From: Alteromonas lipotrueae | GTDB taxonomy: Bacteria > Pseudomonadota > Gammaproteobacteria > Enterobacterales > Alteromonadaceae | Length of the DNA: 64,000 nucleotides | Direction: 5' to 3' | Assembly: GCF_019249215.1 (NCBI RefSeq) | Contig: NZ_JAESDI010000005.1 | Location: 124,001-188,000 of the forward strand | In this document: positions 44,236-52,788 of the stretch, piece by piece | Layout of the letters: each line of letters starts with the position of its first letter | Numbering within the stretch: the first letter of the stretch is position 1 | The notes under the pieces: model-generated | What the model saw: only the letters and a program-made list of their open reading frames with translations | Told to the model about the DNA's origin: nothing | The model's database searches: none | Program-made: the position numbers and the translations under genes

Positions 44236-44520
44236 ATGAATTTAGATAAATCGACAAAACGCATTGCTAAAAGGGTAAAGAAAGGATTTCAAGGCTACCC
44301 ACAAATTACTTTAACGTATTATGGCGAAACGCCTGATTGTGCAAACGAAGTAGTGATGGGATTTATTGCCGAAGAAGGCGTTGCGCCACAAGAGCAGATG
44401 TTTGCCAGCAAGACTGACGCAAGAACCGATGAAACTATTCAAACTACATTACTTAAAGTTATTGAACGGGCCGACGCAAAAACGGTAACAGAAGCCGAAG
44501 AGATTGTGGTCAGAAAATAG
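44236..44520 (+). CDS. Hypothetical small soluble protein
   Basis: A 94-residue protein with a basic start (STKRIAKRVKKGFQGYPQITLTYYG) and an acidic C-terminal half, without signal peptide or membrane helix. Alternating hydrophobic residues suggest a small alpha/beta fold. I do not recognise the family. It lies between an orphan membrane protein and a convergent MFS gene. Coding is supported by an ATG with moderate spacing to CAGAGC and by codon use like the neighbours. Confidence 0.6.
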   Translation: MNLDKSTKRIAKRVKKGFQGYPQITLTYYGETPDCANEVVMGFIAEEGVAPQEQMFASKTDARTDETIQTTLLKVIERADAKTVTEAEEIVVRK

Positions 44521-44648
44521 CGCATGTTTAGCAGCGCTGTTGTTCATCAAGAGCCTCACATGGACGTTAGTAAAACGATTTAAGTAGAAAGTTACCACTA
44601 GAAGTGACCAGTAGAAAGTAGTGAGCCCAGTTAATGCCATAGCCTGTT

Positions 44649-45842
44649 TTAATGGCGTGTTTTAAATTTTAGCGTGAAGAAAAACACCAACAAATAACAG
44701 CTGAACGAAAACCAGTAGGGCAGCGAGGCATCTATAGTGTAAAGATATGAGCCTAAAAGCGGGCCTACTGCGAACCCCAAAGGTGGGCAGGCGCCAGCGA
44801 TGCCTGCTACCGCACCTTGTTCATCAGATGATACTGCTACCGATACCCCAGCCATAAACCCTGGCCCCGCTATGCCTAGCCCCACACCCAAAACACACAT
44901 GGCTGACATAAACTGAAATTTTGTTTCACCTGAGGCTAAGATAGCAAACGCTATCATCATGATGGGCATTGAAAGTCGTAACAACGTGAAAGGGCGAAGT
45001 CTTATGCGAGGAATAAAAAGCATTTGTACCAAGAGAGCTGATGCAGCCGAAACCATTAAACTAAACCCTACAATTTTAGCGGTATCGGTGCTATTTAATG
45101 CGAAGGTGTCTTGAAACCGAAACGCTATAGTTTGCTGAACGATGGCAAAGCCCATAAACAACAATACACCTGCTACTATTAATGGAAATATTCTAGGATC
45201 AGTGTATTTAAGCTTCTTGGGTGCTGAAGTATGTGTAGGCTTAGGCAATACGGGCAAAGAGAACATGGCTAATACCGCGACGGCAACGGTTACACCCACA
45301 GAAAAGTAAAGCGGCGTAAGTAAACTTATACTGGCCAACAACCCACCAATGGCAGGCCCCAAAATTGAGCCAATATTGGTTGCAGCACCTAGCGCGCCCA
45401 TCCCCTTTACTCGCTCTTCTACCGTAGTGATATCTGCCATGTAGGCACTTGCTGAAGGCGATACAGCAGCCATTACCGTGGCATTGCCCACTCGCGTAAT
45501 GATAAGTAAGACAAGCGCTGCTAAAGGAGCTAGAAGGCCTAATAGTGCAGCTTGGAATACACCCGCGAAAACCAAAGTACCCGCAGAATAACCAAACAAT
45601 CCTATTAAGAGTACTTTCCGTCTACCCCAGCGATCGCTAGCACGCCCCCACAAAGGGCTGATTAAAAATAACGTGAGAGAAGAGCAGGATATAATAGCGC
45701 CAATTTGCACTTCTATTAGGCCAATTTCTCTACCCAGCGGTGCTAAAATTGCAAACAGAACGGTTTGAGCAAATCCAATGGCAGCTGCGGCTAATAGCAG
45801 TGTATTTTTAGCTAACTTATTATACGGCATGGGTTGTGTCAT
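44649..45842 (-). CDS. MFS transporter, multidrug-resistance-like
   Basis: A 397-residue 12-helix transporter. Motif A is present as GRASDRWGRRKVLLIG between helices 2 and 3, and motif C-like glycine-rich segments (GAATNIGSILGPAIGG) in helix 5, which is typical of drug:H+ antiporters. Substrate unknown. Its upstream gap contains two inverted repeats shared with the downstream end of an OYE gene. Confidence 0.87.
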   Translation of the reverse strand: MTQPMPYNKLAKNTLLLAAAAIGFAQTVLFAILAPLGREIGLIEVQIGAIISCSSLTLFLISPLWGRASDRWGRRKVLLIGLFGYSAGTLVFAGVFQAALLGLLAPLAALVLLIITRVGNATVMAAVSPSASAYMADITTVEERVKGMGALGAATNIGSILGPAIGGLLASISLLTPLYFSVGVTVAVAVLAMFSLPVLPKPTHTSAPKKLKYTDPRIFPLIVAGVLLFMGFAIVQQTIAFRFQDTFALNSTDTAKIVGFSLMVSAASALLVQMLFIPRIRLRPFTLLRLSMPIMMIAFAILASGETKFQFMSAMCVLGVGLGIAGPGFMAGVSVAVSSDEQGAVAGIAGACPPLGFAVGPLLGSYLYTIDASLPYWFSFSCYLLVFFFTLKFKTRH

Positions 45843-45909
45843 AGTGAAGATTACTGCTTGGTTGAACGGTCAATGATGAACGTAGAATAATTAGCGATTG
45901 TGGGAGTTA

Positions 45910-46059
45910 CCACTCAAAAAATCCCGTGGGCGTTTGTAAGTAAGTTAGCAAGCAAGTCAGCAAGAACCTTAGCGAATTTTTTGAGTGGACGTGCAAAGGT
46001 TCCATAAGCGTTAATATAAATGTTAAAAAAGCGCTGATATAAGTGCTTATGGAACCGCA
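45910..46059. repeat. Two consecutive long-armed inverted repeats
   Basis: The first has perfect 13-bp arms at 45910-45922 and 45979-45991 with a 56-nt spacer. The second has perfect 12-bp arms at 46001-46012 and 46048-46059, extending imperfectly inward. They lie between the MFS start (45842) and the OYE stop (46083), both genes on the minus strand, so they can act as 3' structure for the OYE message or upstream sites for the MFS gene. The first spacer includes short near-repeats of AAGT/AGCAAG. Confidence 0.75.
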
Positions 46060-46082
46060 TATGTACGTGCTTATATTAATGC

Positions 46083-47186
46083 TTATGTAAGCGAAGCGAG
46101 GGCTTTACCCGAAAACTCTTCTAGCTCATCAAGTTGATTGTGCTTAATTTTATTAGCCCAATTTGCATCTTGTAGTAGGGCGCGGCCCACTGCTACCAAA
46201 TCAAACTCGCCTTTTTCTAAACGTTCAATCAAATCATCGATAGCACGCGTGTTAGAACCTTTACCCGTAAACGCACCAAAGAAATCATCGTTAAGACCCA
46301 CTGAACCTACGGTAATCGTTGGCTTACCGGTAAGCTTTTTGGTCCATCCTGCTAGGTTTAAATCACTACCTTCGAATTCATTTTCCCAGTAACGGCGCTG
46401 TGAACAATGGAAAACATCTACTCCTGCATCGCTAAGCGGCGCTAAAAATTCTTCAAGTAATTGCGGTGTTTCTGCTAGGCGTGCTGTGTAATCTTGTTGT
46501 TTCCATTGTGAATAACGAAGCACAATGGGAAAATCAGGTGAGGTTGCGGCGCGGATCGCTTTAATAATTTCTACCGCAAAGCGACCACGGTTCGCCATGC
46601 TGCCACCCCATTCATCGGTGCGCTCGTTAGTGCCGCTCCAGAAAAACTGGTCAATCAAATAGCCGTGTGCGCCGTGAATTTCAATACCATCAAAACCAAT
46701 GCGTTTAGCATCTGCCGCAGCGGTTGCGAAAGCACCGATTACAGACTCAATATGTTGTTGAGTCATTGGCTCTGCGCCTTGCTTACCAGGCTTAAATAAG
46801 CCAGAAGGGCCTGCGCTAGGCAGTTCTGGGAAAGGGGCTTTTTCAGCAACACGAGCCATTCCTACGTGCCAAAGCTGAGGCATAATTTTACCACCAACAT
46901 CATGTACCGCCTTTACGGTTTCTTCCCAACCGGCAAGCGCCTTGTCACCATGAAAGACCGGAATCCGATGGCTCATATTGGCTACCGGATCGTTTACCGT
47001 AGTGCCTTCGGTGATAATTAATCCTGTTCCACCTTCAGCGCGGCGGCGATAGTAATCAGCAACTTCTGTGGTAGGAATCCCTTCAGGAGAAAATTCGCGA
47101 GTCATCGGTGCCATTACAATTCTGTTGTCTACCGATAGCCCTTTAAGTTTAAAAGGGGTAAATAACGCTTGAGTGTTAGTGGTCAT
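46083..47186 (-). CDS. Old Yellow Enzyme-type NADH:flavin oxidoreductase
   Basis: A 367-residue FMN TIM-barrel enzyme. The signatures are NRIVMAPMTR (21-30), MPQLWHVGM (102-110), and the catalytic His171, His174 and Tyr176 in EIHGAHGYLIDQFFW. It reduces activated alkenes such as enones, maleimides and nitro-compounds with NAD(P)H. A perfect dyad lies 35 bp upstream and may bind a NemR- or TetR-type repressor, though no regulator gene is adjacent. Confidence 0.9.
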   Translation of the reverse strand: MTTNTQALFTPFKLKGLSVDNRIVMAPMTREFSPEGIPTTEVADYYRRRAEGGTGLIITEGTTVNDPVANMSHRIPVFHGDKALAGWEETVKAVHDVGGKIMPQLWHVGMARVAEKAPFPELPSAGPSGLFKPGKQGAEPMTQQHIESVIGAFATAAADAKRIGFDGIEIHGAHGYLIDQFFWSGTNERTDEWGGSMANRGRFAVEIIKAIRAATSPDFPIVLRYSQWKQQDYTARLAETPQLLEEFLAPLSDAGVDVFHCSQRRYWENEFEGSDLNLAGWTKKLTGKPTITVGSVGLNDDFFGAFTGKGSNTRAIDDLIERLEKGEFDLVAVGRALLQDANWANKIKHNQLDELEEFSGKALASLT

Positions 47187-47220
47187 GGGCAGTTATATTC
47201 CATAGTAGTGCGCAAAATGT

Positions 47221-47247
47221 GTTTAAAAACTCGATAGGTTTTTAAAC
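47221..47247. promoter_or_regulatory. Perfect 10-bp-arm dyad upstream of the OYE gene
   Basis: GTTTAAAAAC (47221-47230) and GTTTTTAAAC (47238-47247) are exact reverse complements with a 7-nt spacer. The dyad lies 35-61 bp upstream of the OYE ATG, in the promoter position. The 334-bp gap to the tonB-like gene at 47521 holds nothing else that I can call. Confidence 0.65.
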
Positions 47248-47520
47248 GAACAATCAACGCAGCAAAATTTATTTGGGAAACGTCAGCAAGCCGCTTTAGC
47301 GCATTCGTAGCTTATTGATAAGCGTTCATTAATAAGCGTACGCTGCTTAGGTTTCACCGGTCTACGAGACTGAATATAGTATTAGCAGATGACGAAGAGT
47401 CAATTTATCAATCTGAATGGTCATACCAGTGGTTGCCCGCATGCAGTTTTACTCTAGCCGTAAAAATAAATCACCCCTATTGCCATTTTGTTTCGTTATG
47501 TAAGAAAACAGGAGAGCAAT

Positions 47521-48171
47521 ATGAACGCATTTACAGAACATGATGTACTTCGCCCCTTCAGCGTTAAGCCACTTATTTACATAGCAATGAGTGTAGTTAT
47601 CACCTTTGCTTTGTTTGCCGTTATGGCTAAATTGATAGAGAACGAACAGGTTGGGGGTAAAGTTACGGAATATCAGACTGTTGGGCCGATTGTACTGACG
47701 TTGGACGATCCTAAAGTGATTGTACGTACGCCTATAAAACCCATGGAGAAGCCTGTAGCTCAGCCGCCTATGGAAATACCTAAAGCAGATCCTACGCCCA
47801 ATGATACTGATACAACGTTTAAGTTTACCCCTCAATTTACCAACAATACGGTGAATATAAATCCTAATTTTCAAAGTGGACAAAAGGATATGCAAGCTTC
47901 ACCGCAATTTCGAGTAGATCCCTCTTTTCCCCAAGAGGCGTTGCGAGATGGTATAGAAGGATGGGTGAAATTAGGTTTTACGGTCGCGTCAAATGGTACG
48001 GTACAAGATATTCATATTATTAGCGCCGAGCCCAAGCGTGTGTTCGACCGTGCAGCCCGCAGAGCCTTGTCAAAATGGAAATATAAACCAAAAATAGAAA
48101 ATGGTGTGCCAGTGGCTCAACATGATATGTTTGTTGTATTAGATTTTCGTTTTGAATCCGCTCGTCAATAG
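47521..48171 (+). CDS. TonB-like energy transducer
   Basis: A 216-residue protein with one N-terminal membrane helix (LIYIAMSVVITFALFAVMA), a proline-rich periplasmic linker (TPIKPMEKPVAQPPMEIPK), and a C-terminal TonB domain (PSFPQEALRDGIEGWVKLGF ... RRALSKWKYKP). It would couple the proton gradient, via ExbB/ExbD encoded elsewhere, to outer-membrane receptors. The ATG at 47521 has AGGAG 7 nt upstream. It is followed by an ECF sigma / anti-sigma pair 52 bp downstream. Confidence 0.87.
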   Translation: MNAFTEHDVLRPFSVKPLIYIAMSVVITFALFAVMAKLIENEQVGGKVTEYQTVGPIVLTLDDPKVIVRTPIKPMEKPVAQPPMEIPKADPTPNDTDTTFKFTPQFTNNTVNINPNFQSGQKDMQASPQFRVDPSFPQEALRDGIEGWVKLGFTVASNGTVQDIHIISAEPKRVFDRAARRALSKWKYKPKIENGVPVAQHDMFVVLDFRFESARQ

Positions 48172-48223
48172 CATGTTTTGATTGGTTTTTACTTAGTTCT
48201 TCAAGGTGAATAAGGGAGCGCGT

Positions 48224-48790
48224 ATGAGTTATGCCAGAGCAGGGCTGCTGATATCGGTAAAAGATTGGTTCAGTGCACCCTTAAGCGATGAAAGCTTAAT
48301 GGAACGATATGCGCGTACGGGGGAACCTAAAGCGTTATCTCGTTTATACGATCAACATAGCAATGCATTGTATTACTATTTGCTGGTGTTGAGTAACGCA
48401 GATATGGCGGCAGATATAACTCAAAAAACGTGGCTAAAGGTAATAGAAAAAAAGCACTTGTATCGCCAGGAAGGAAAATTTCTGGGCTGGCTTTTCACCC
48501 TTGGCCGCAACACCCTGCTAGATGAACGTAGAAAGCAATATCAACAAAGTAACCATTGTAATCAGGTTGAAAGCTTGGTGTCTGATAGTAATCCGTTAGA
48601 TGAGGTACCTGACTTTCACCAACTGTTAAAGCGGTTACCCTTCGAGCAGAAAGAAGCATTTTCCTTACAGCAAGAAGGGTTTAGCGTACACGAGATAAGT
48701 ACAATTTGTTGTGTCCCTCATGAGACAGTGAAAACACGTCTTCGTTATGCAAGGGAAAAGCTTAAAAAAGCATTGGAGTCACAATCATGA
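48224..48790 (+). CDS. ECF-type RNA polymerase sigma factor
   Basis: A 188-residue sigma factor. Region 2 spans ~25-95 (SRLYDQHSNALYYYLLVLS, DITQKTWLKVIE, GWLFTLGRNTLLDERRKQ) and region 4 ~125-180 (LLKRLPFEQKEAFSLQQEGFSVHEISTICCVPHETVKTRLRYAREKLKK, with its helix-turn-helix). The ATG at 48224 is preferred over a GTG at 48206 because GGGAG is 7 nt upstream. It overlaps the next gene, a membrane protein, by 4 bp, the common arrangement of ECF sigma and anti-sigma. Confidence 0.9.
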   Translation: MSYARAGLLISVKDWFSAPLSDESLMERYARTGEPKALSRLYDQHSNALYYYLLVLSNADMAADITQKTWLKVIEKKHLYRQEGKFLGWLFTLGRNTLLDERRKQYQQSNHCNQVESLVSDSNPLDEVPDFHQLLKRLPFEQKEAFSLQQEGFSVHEISTICCVPHETVKTRLRYAREKLKKALESQS

Positions 48791-49401
48791 ACGACGAAAA
48801 TGAACACTTCCGTCAGGCATATCAGCACAGTAAAAACCAACGCAAAGTGCCAGGTCGCATTAAACGTAAGTTAATAAATAATGCAAAACACCATGAATAC
48901 TCACGTTTTGGGCAAGGTTCACGCTTTTGGCAACTTGTAGGAAGTTGGCATAAGGACTGGTTTGCATTTGGTGCGGCTGCTTTTGTTTTGGTGATATTGG
49001 TAGGCATTTACGATTTTAACAGCCAGGTAAGCAATACTGCAGATATCGCCACTATAGATGTTGCACTTGAAATACACGGTTTTAGCGATGAAATAGCCGA
49101 TGTAGATAGTAACGATTACAACAGAAAATATAAGGCTTACAGCAGAGCTTACGAACAACAGCTAGCCACATTGAATGCGGTAAGAACAAGCGTAGCGACA
49201 CTTACGAACATCAATAATCAATGGACGTTAGTAGATTGCTCGTCAAAGCAAATAACCCTATCTGATAATCTTGTCGCGAGTATGAGAGCGCATCAGCGTA
49301 TTGCCACAGGCATTGAAATTGGTGACCAAGTAGCATTAGCGTTCAATCAAAATGGATTGATCTTAAATATTACTCGTTCTGCTGCGCCGAAAATGTGCTG
49401 A
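48787..49401 (+). CDS. Putative anti-sigma factor, single-pass membrane protein
   Basis: A 204-residue protein with a basic cytoplasmic part (~65 residues), one membrane helix near 60-80 (WFAFGAAAFVLVILVGIYDF) and a periplasmic domain of ~120 residues. No zinc anti-sigma HxxxCxxC motif is seen. Topology and the 4-bp overlap with the sigma gene suggest it restrains that sigma factor. Function is inferred from context only. Confidence 0.6.
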   Translation: MNDENEHFRQAYQHSKNQRKVPGRIKRKLINNAKHHEYSRFGQGSRFWQLVGSWHKDWFAFGAAAFVLVILVGIYDFNSQVSNTADIATIDVALEIHGFSDEIADVDSNDYNRKYKAYSRAYEQQLATLNAVRTSVATLTNINNQWTLVDCSSKQITLSDNLVASMRAHQRIATGIEIGDQVALAFNQNGLILNITRSAAPKMC

Positions 49402-49465
49402 CAAGATCTAGTCATTAAAAAAGCACTTGGGTTGAGCGTGAATTAAGCAATGCATAAAAATAAAA

Positions 49466-49546
49466 GGGGGGGGATGAAACATAGAATATCACGGGTGAAA
49501 AGCGTAAGCATTACGCGGCTTTATAAAATTTAAAATAACCGCGTAA
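49466..49546. repeat. G9 tract and hairpin downstream of the anti-sigma gene
   Basis: Nine consecutive G occupy 49466-49474. A hairpin follows with TTACGCGG (49511-49518) and CCGCGTAA (49539-49546). A further GCGTAA at 49502-49507 can pair with TTACGC at 49511-49516, offering an alternative fold. There is no clear T-tract, so it is a weak terminator at best. It lies between convergent genes. Confidence 0.55.
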
Positions 49547-49579
49547 GACCTTATACCTAAATATCAAGCCTAAACCTAA

Positions 49580-49987
49580 CTACTTGCCTAAATCGTGCGC
49601 TCTAAACGCATTAGGCAGTAGTTCACCAATGGTGGTTTCGTGGGTTTTACCCGATTTAGTGACCATCACCACAGGGGTATCGTCTGGGGCAAATTCTGCA
49701 ATTTTTTGTCGACAGCCTCCACAAGGAAAGCAAAATTCATCGTTCTGACTTGCCACAACAATAGATTGAATGCGTTTGTGGCCGTGGCTAACCATATTTC
49801 CAATGGCGCTAGCCTCAGCACATTGCCCAAGAGGGTAAGCGGCACTTTCTACGTTGCAGCCTGCAAAAATATCACCCGACTCAGTAAGTACAGCTGCACC
49901 CACTTTGAAATTAGAATAGGGGGAGTGCGAGTGTTGTTGTACTTCTTGTGCTTGTTCTATTAGTTTTTTTATCTTTTTATTATCCAT
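49580..49987 (-). CDS. cdd: Cytidine deaminase
   Basis: A 135-residue tetrameric-type cytidine deaminase converting cytidine and deoxycytidine to uridines in pyrimidine salvage. Zinc ligands are Cys56 in the CAE motif (with Glu58 as proton shuttle) and Cys89 and Cys92 in PCGGCRQ. NFKVGAAV and GCNVESAAY complete the signature. The use of CAE and the short length separate it from the dimeric E. coli type (HAE, ~294 residues). Confidence 0.95.
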   Translation of the reverse strand: MDNKKIKKLIEQAQEVQQHSHSPYSNFKVGAAVLTESGDIFAGCNVESAAYPLGQCAEASAIGNMVSHGHKRIQSIVVASQNDEFCFPCGGCRQKIAEFAPDDTPVVMVTKSGKTHETTIGELLPNAFRAHDLGK

Positions 49988-50116
49988 AACTACCTACATT
50001 CTCCCGACTTATAACTTTACTTTTTACACTAAATGCGAGAAGGTTGGCGGCATATAAAGCCGCTTACGCATCTGTAACGCGGGATGTTTTTTCTTACTTA
50101 AGAATGCTTTTTTACC

Positions 50117-51010
50117 ATGCGTCGAAACGTTAGTCTCATCTTTTTTTTCATACTTGTTGGTATTTTAGGCGGTTGTGCACAAACTCCAGAAGTTTCTCGC
50201 CAGCCACAAATGGGTAATTTACTGTTAGCAGAGCCAGCGCCAGTTAATCCTCGCTCTGAAATGGCTATTGCCCGTTACAATCAAATTTTGGGTAGCAGCG
50301 CCTTGTCTGATGAAGACAAAGCAGAACTTCACCTACAACGCGGAATGCTATACGACAGCGTTGGGTTAGGTGGGTTAGCACAGTTTGATTACAGTCAGGC
50401 TATCAACCTTAAGCCCGATTTTGCAGAAGCCTATAACTCTATGGGCATTCACTACATTCAGCAAAGTGACTTTATACAAGCCTACGATTCTTTCGATTCT
50501 ACGCTAGAAATTAACCCTGAATATGATTTCGCTTTTTTGAACCGTGGCATTGCCTTGTATTACGGCGGTAGATCGGAATTGGCTATAGAAGACTTAGGCC
50601 GGTTTTTACAAAAGGATAATTCTGACCCGTTTCGTGCCTTGTGGGCGTATTTTGCCCATTACGATTTATCGCCAGAAGAAGGTCAGGCTTATTTAGCGGC
50701 TATTCGCCCAGAATTAAATAATGAACATTGGGCCACCACACTAACCGATTTATTTTTAGGCGTGGTTGATGAAAACGCAGTGCTTAATTCGCTACTCGAC
50801 GGTGTAAAGAGTCAAAAAGCATTAACTGATAGGCTGTGTGAAGCGTACTTTTATTTAGGTAAGTACCATAGCCAAGATGGCAACAATGGTATCGCTTCTA
50901 ACTATTTTAAGTTGGCGCTGAGCACCAACGTCTTTGATTATGTTGAACATCGTTACGCTCGAATGGAGCTTAACCGTCTTCGTCAACGTTCGTCAGACGC
51001 TGAAGAGTAA
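50117..51010 (+). CDS. nlpI: Lipoprotein NlpI
   Basis: A 297-residue outer-membrane lipoprotein with lipobox ILGGC (Cys20) followed by TPR repeats (ELHLQRGMLYDSVGLGGLAQFDYSQAINLKPD, AEAYNSMGIHYIQQ, FAFLNRGIALYYGG and others). NlpI is the adaptor that recruits murein hydrolases and the protease Prc, so it helps control peptidoglycan synthesis. Length and the order of repeats match. A Sel1-repeat protein follows 13 bp downstream and is likely co-transcribed. Confidence 0.93.
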   Translation: MRRNVSLIFFFILVGILGGCAQTPEVSRQPQMGNLLLAEPAPVNPRSEMAIARYNQILGSSALSDEDKAELHLQRGMLYDSVGLGGLAQFDYSQAINLKPDFAEAYNSMGIHYIQQSDFIQAYDSFDSTLEINPEYDFAFLNRGIALYYGGRSELAIEDLGRFLQKDNSDPFRALWAYFAHYDLSPEEGQAYLAAIRPELNNEHWATTLTDLFLGVVDENAVLNSLLDGVKSQKALTDRLCEAYFYLGKYHSQDGNNGIASNYFKLALSTNVFDYVEHRYARMELNRLRQRSSDAEE

Positions 51011-51023
51011 CAGCGTCTAGACA

Positions 51024-52784
51024 ATGCGTGGATTAACATTAGCGATAATAGCGCTGTTGCTGATAGCGGGCGACAGCGGCCGTTACACGCAGCAGTTAGT
51101 GCGTAATGCTACCTCGGCAATACACGCTTATGATAAGCAATTTCTCTTAGCCGAACCTATTACAACCGAGCCTAAGTTATCTGATGCATTGGCACCCGAA
51201 CAAGCCGGTTCTGATCCACTTAGCTCTAATTCAGCCAGCGCTGATTCAACTGCTAGCGCTCCCGCGAGTAACTCACTTTCATCAAATAAAGCTCGGCCGT
51301 TAAAGCAAAGCGTTTACGCGCTGCTATGGCTTGCGGCGCAAAATCATGAACAATCTGGTACAAGTCAGGGCAACGACAATGCCAGCGAAGAAGCACAACA
51401 CCTTCTTATCAATGTAGCAACTAAAAATAATGCCCAATATTGGCTTGAGCAGTTAGCCTCAATTAATAATGCTGACGCAGCATGGGCGTTATACCAATTA
51501 CTAGGTGAGGAGGCCGCTTCAGATCGGCTGGTTCGTTTAGCTGCCCTTGGTAATGTCGCCGAAGCGCAACTCGCCTTTGCCATGGCGACTGAGAACCCAG
51601 AAAAACGAGAGAAATGGTTAATTAGAGCGGCTGAACAAGGCTATATGCCTGCTCAAGCTGCACTCGCTGATTGGTATCTGTTACACGCTCAACCAGAATT
51701 GGCAAAACCTTGGCTTCAAAAAACGGCCATGGATGATATGCAAAGTGCTTTTAAGTACGGCAGGTTATTGTGGGATGAAAATAATCGTGACGACGCAAAG
51801 GTATTTATTCAGCGCGCCGCTAAGGAAGGTCATAAATTAGCGCAGCAGATGGCGTCTGTCATCAAGCGCTATAGTCCAACAACACCTTCAAATGTACCTC
51901 AATATTTATGGCAAACGAATACGGCGTGTCACCAGCGAATACAACTTGTGGCCACTTCTTTGGCCACAATTGCTCGTGCTGATAAGTTATATAAAGACTA
52001 TGTGAACGATGAACGGTTGAGTGAACTGCCACTATGTATCGCGCCGCCTTTATGGCTTGAAAATAATGTGCTTGATTGTAACGCTAATTTTCAAGGGCAA
52101 GGTAATCTTGCCTGCAACGTGAAGCCACTGGCGCCAATTGTTAAGGCTCGGGATGTTACCCATGCCATCGTGGTATCGGAGCAGGGCAAAGCCAATGTTC
52201 AAAATGGGGTGATGTACTTAGATATAAGCGATGCTTACTCGGTGATGGTACACGAACTGGCGCACTTCGCTGGTTTTATTGATGAATATGCGTTGTCACG
52301 CAACGCCGCAAGGCGTTACTGCACCAAAGAAGGGTTAAACACGTTTGCACCGCCTAATCTTACCATGGACGGCGCCATTGCTTATTATCCTCAAAACACG
52401 GTGAATCGCTGGGAAACAAAAGCCAAAGAAAAATTTTTACCTTTACGGGTAGGTACCGCTAAAACCTGTGGTGCAATTAATGTCACTAGTTACAAGCCTA
52501 GCCGTGTGATCACATTTATGGAGCACCATGATAGTGGTGTCATACCCGATTTGTATTTGTCGTTGTGGCAAGGGCAATTGGCAAACCCTGCGGCGCAGCG
52601 GCCTATTTCAATGAACTTATTTCAGGCTTTTCATAAAAGCGGACAACCCCAAGAGGCCGGGCAATGGCTTGCAGCCTACGAAAGCCACAAGGCGAGTGGT
52701 GAAATGAATGCGGGGGAGGCAGCAGCCGATGCTGCTACCACTACCAATGCGAATACAGACGCTAAAACCAATACCGAAGAATAG
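51024..52784 (+). CDS. Sel1-repeat protein with HELAH zincin-like motif
   Basis: A 586-residue exported protein. An N-terminal hydrophobic segment (LTLAIIALLLIAGDSG) is followed by a Ser/Ala-rich linker (~60-90), Sel1/TPR-like repeats (NAQYWLEQLASI, EAQLAFAMATENPEKREKWLIRAAEQGYMPAQAALADWYL, and ADDAKVFIQRAAKEGHKLAQQMA-like units), and a C-terminal domain with HELAHFAGFIDEYALS near residue 410. HExxHxxGxxDE is a metzincin-like zinc-site pattern, so a periplasmic protease is plausible. Its position behind nlpI, a known recruiter of periplasmic hydrolases, fits that role. The C-terminus is Thr/Ala/Asn-rich. Confidence 0.7.
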   Translation: MRGLTLAIIALLLIAGDSGRYTQQLVRNATSAIHAYDKQFLLAEPITTEPKLSDALAPEQAGSDPLSSNSASADSTASAPASNSLSSNKARPLKQSVYALLWLAAQNHEQSGTSQGNDNASEEAQHLLINVATKNNAQYWLEQLASINNADAAWALYQLLGEEAASDRLVRLAALGNVAEAQLAFAMATENPEKREKWLIRAAEQGYMPAQAALADWYLLHAQPELAKPWLQKTAMDDMQSAFKYGRLLWDENNRDDAKVFIQRAAKEGHKLAQQMASVIKRYSPTTPSNVPQYLWQTNTACHQRIQLVATSLATIARADKLYKDYVNDERLSELPLCIAPPLWLENNVLDCNANFQGQGNLACNVKPLAPIVKARDVTHAIVVSEQGKANVQNGVMYLDISDAYSVMVHELAHFAGFIDEYALSRNAARRYCTKEGLNTFAPPNLTMDGAIAYYPQNTVNRWETKAKEKFLPLRVGTAKTCGAINVTSYKPSRVITFMEHHDSGVIPDLYLSLWQGQLANPAAQRPISMNLFQAFHKSGQPQEAGQWLAAYESHKASGEMNAGEAAADAATTTNANTDAKTNTEE

Positions 52785-52788
52785 AGTG

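Noticed and set aside
49475..49534. A 19-codon frame behind the G9 tract acting as its ribosome-binding site.
   Set aside because: Very short, overlaps a hairpin, and has no homologue I can recognise.
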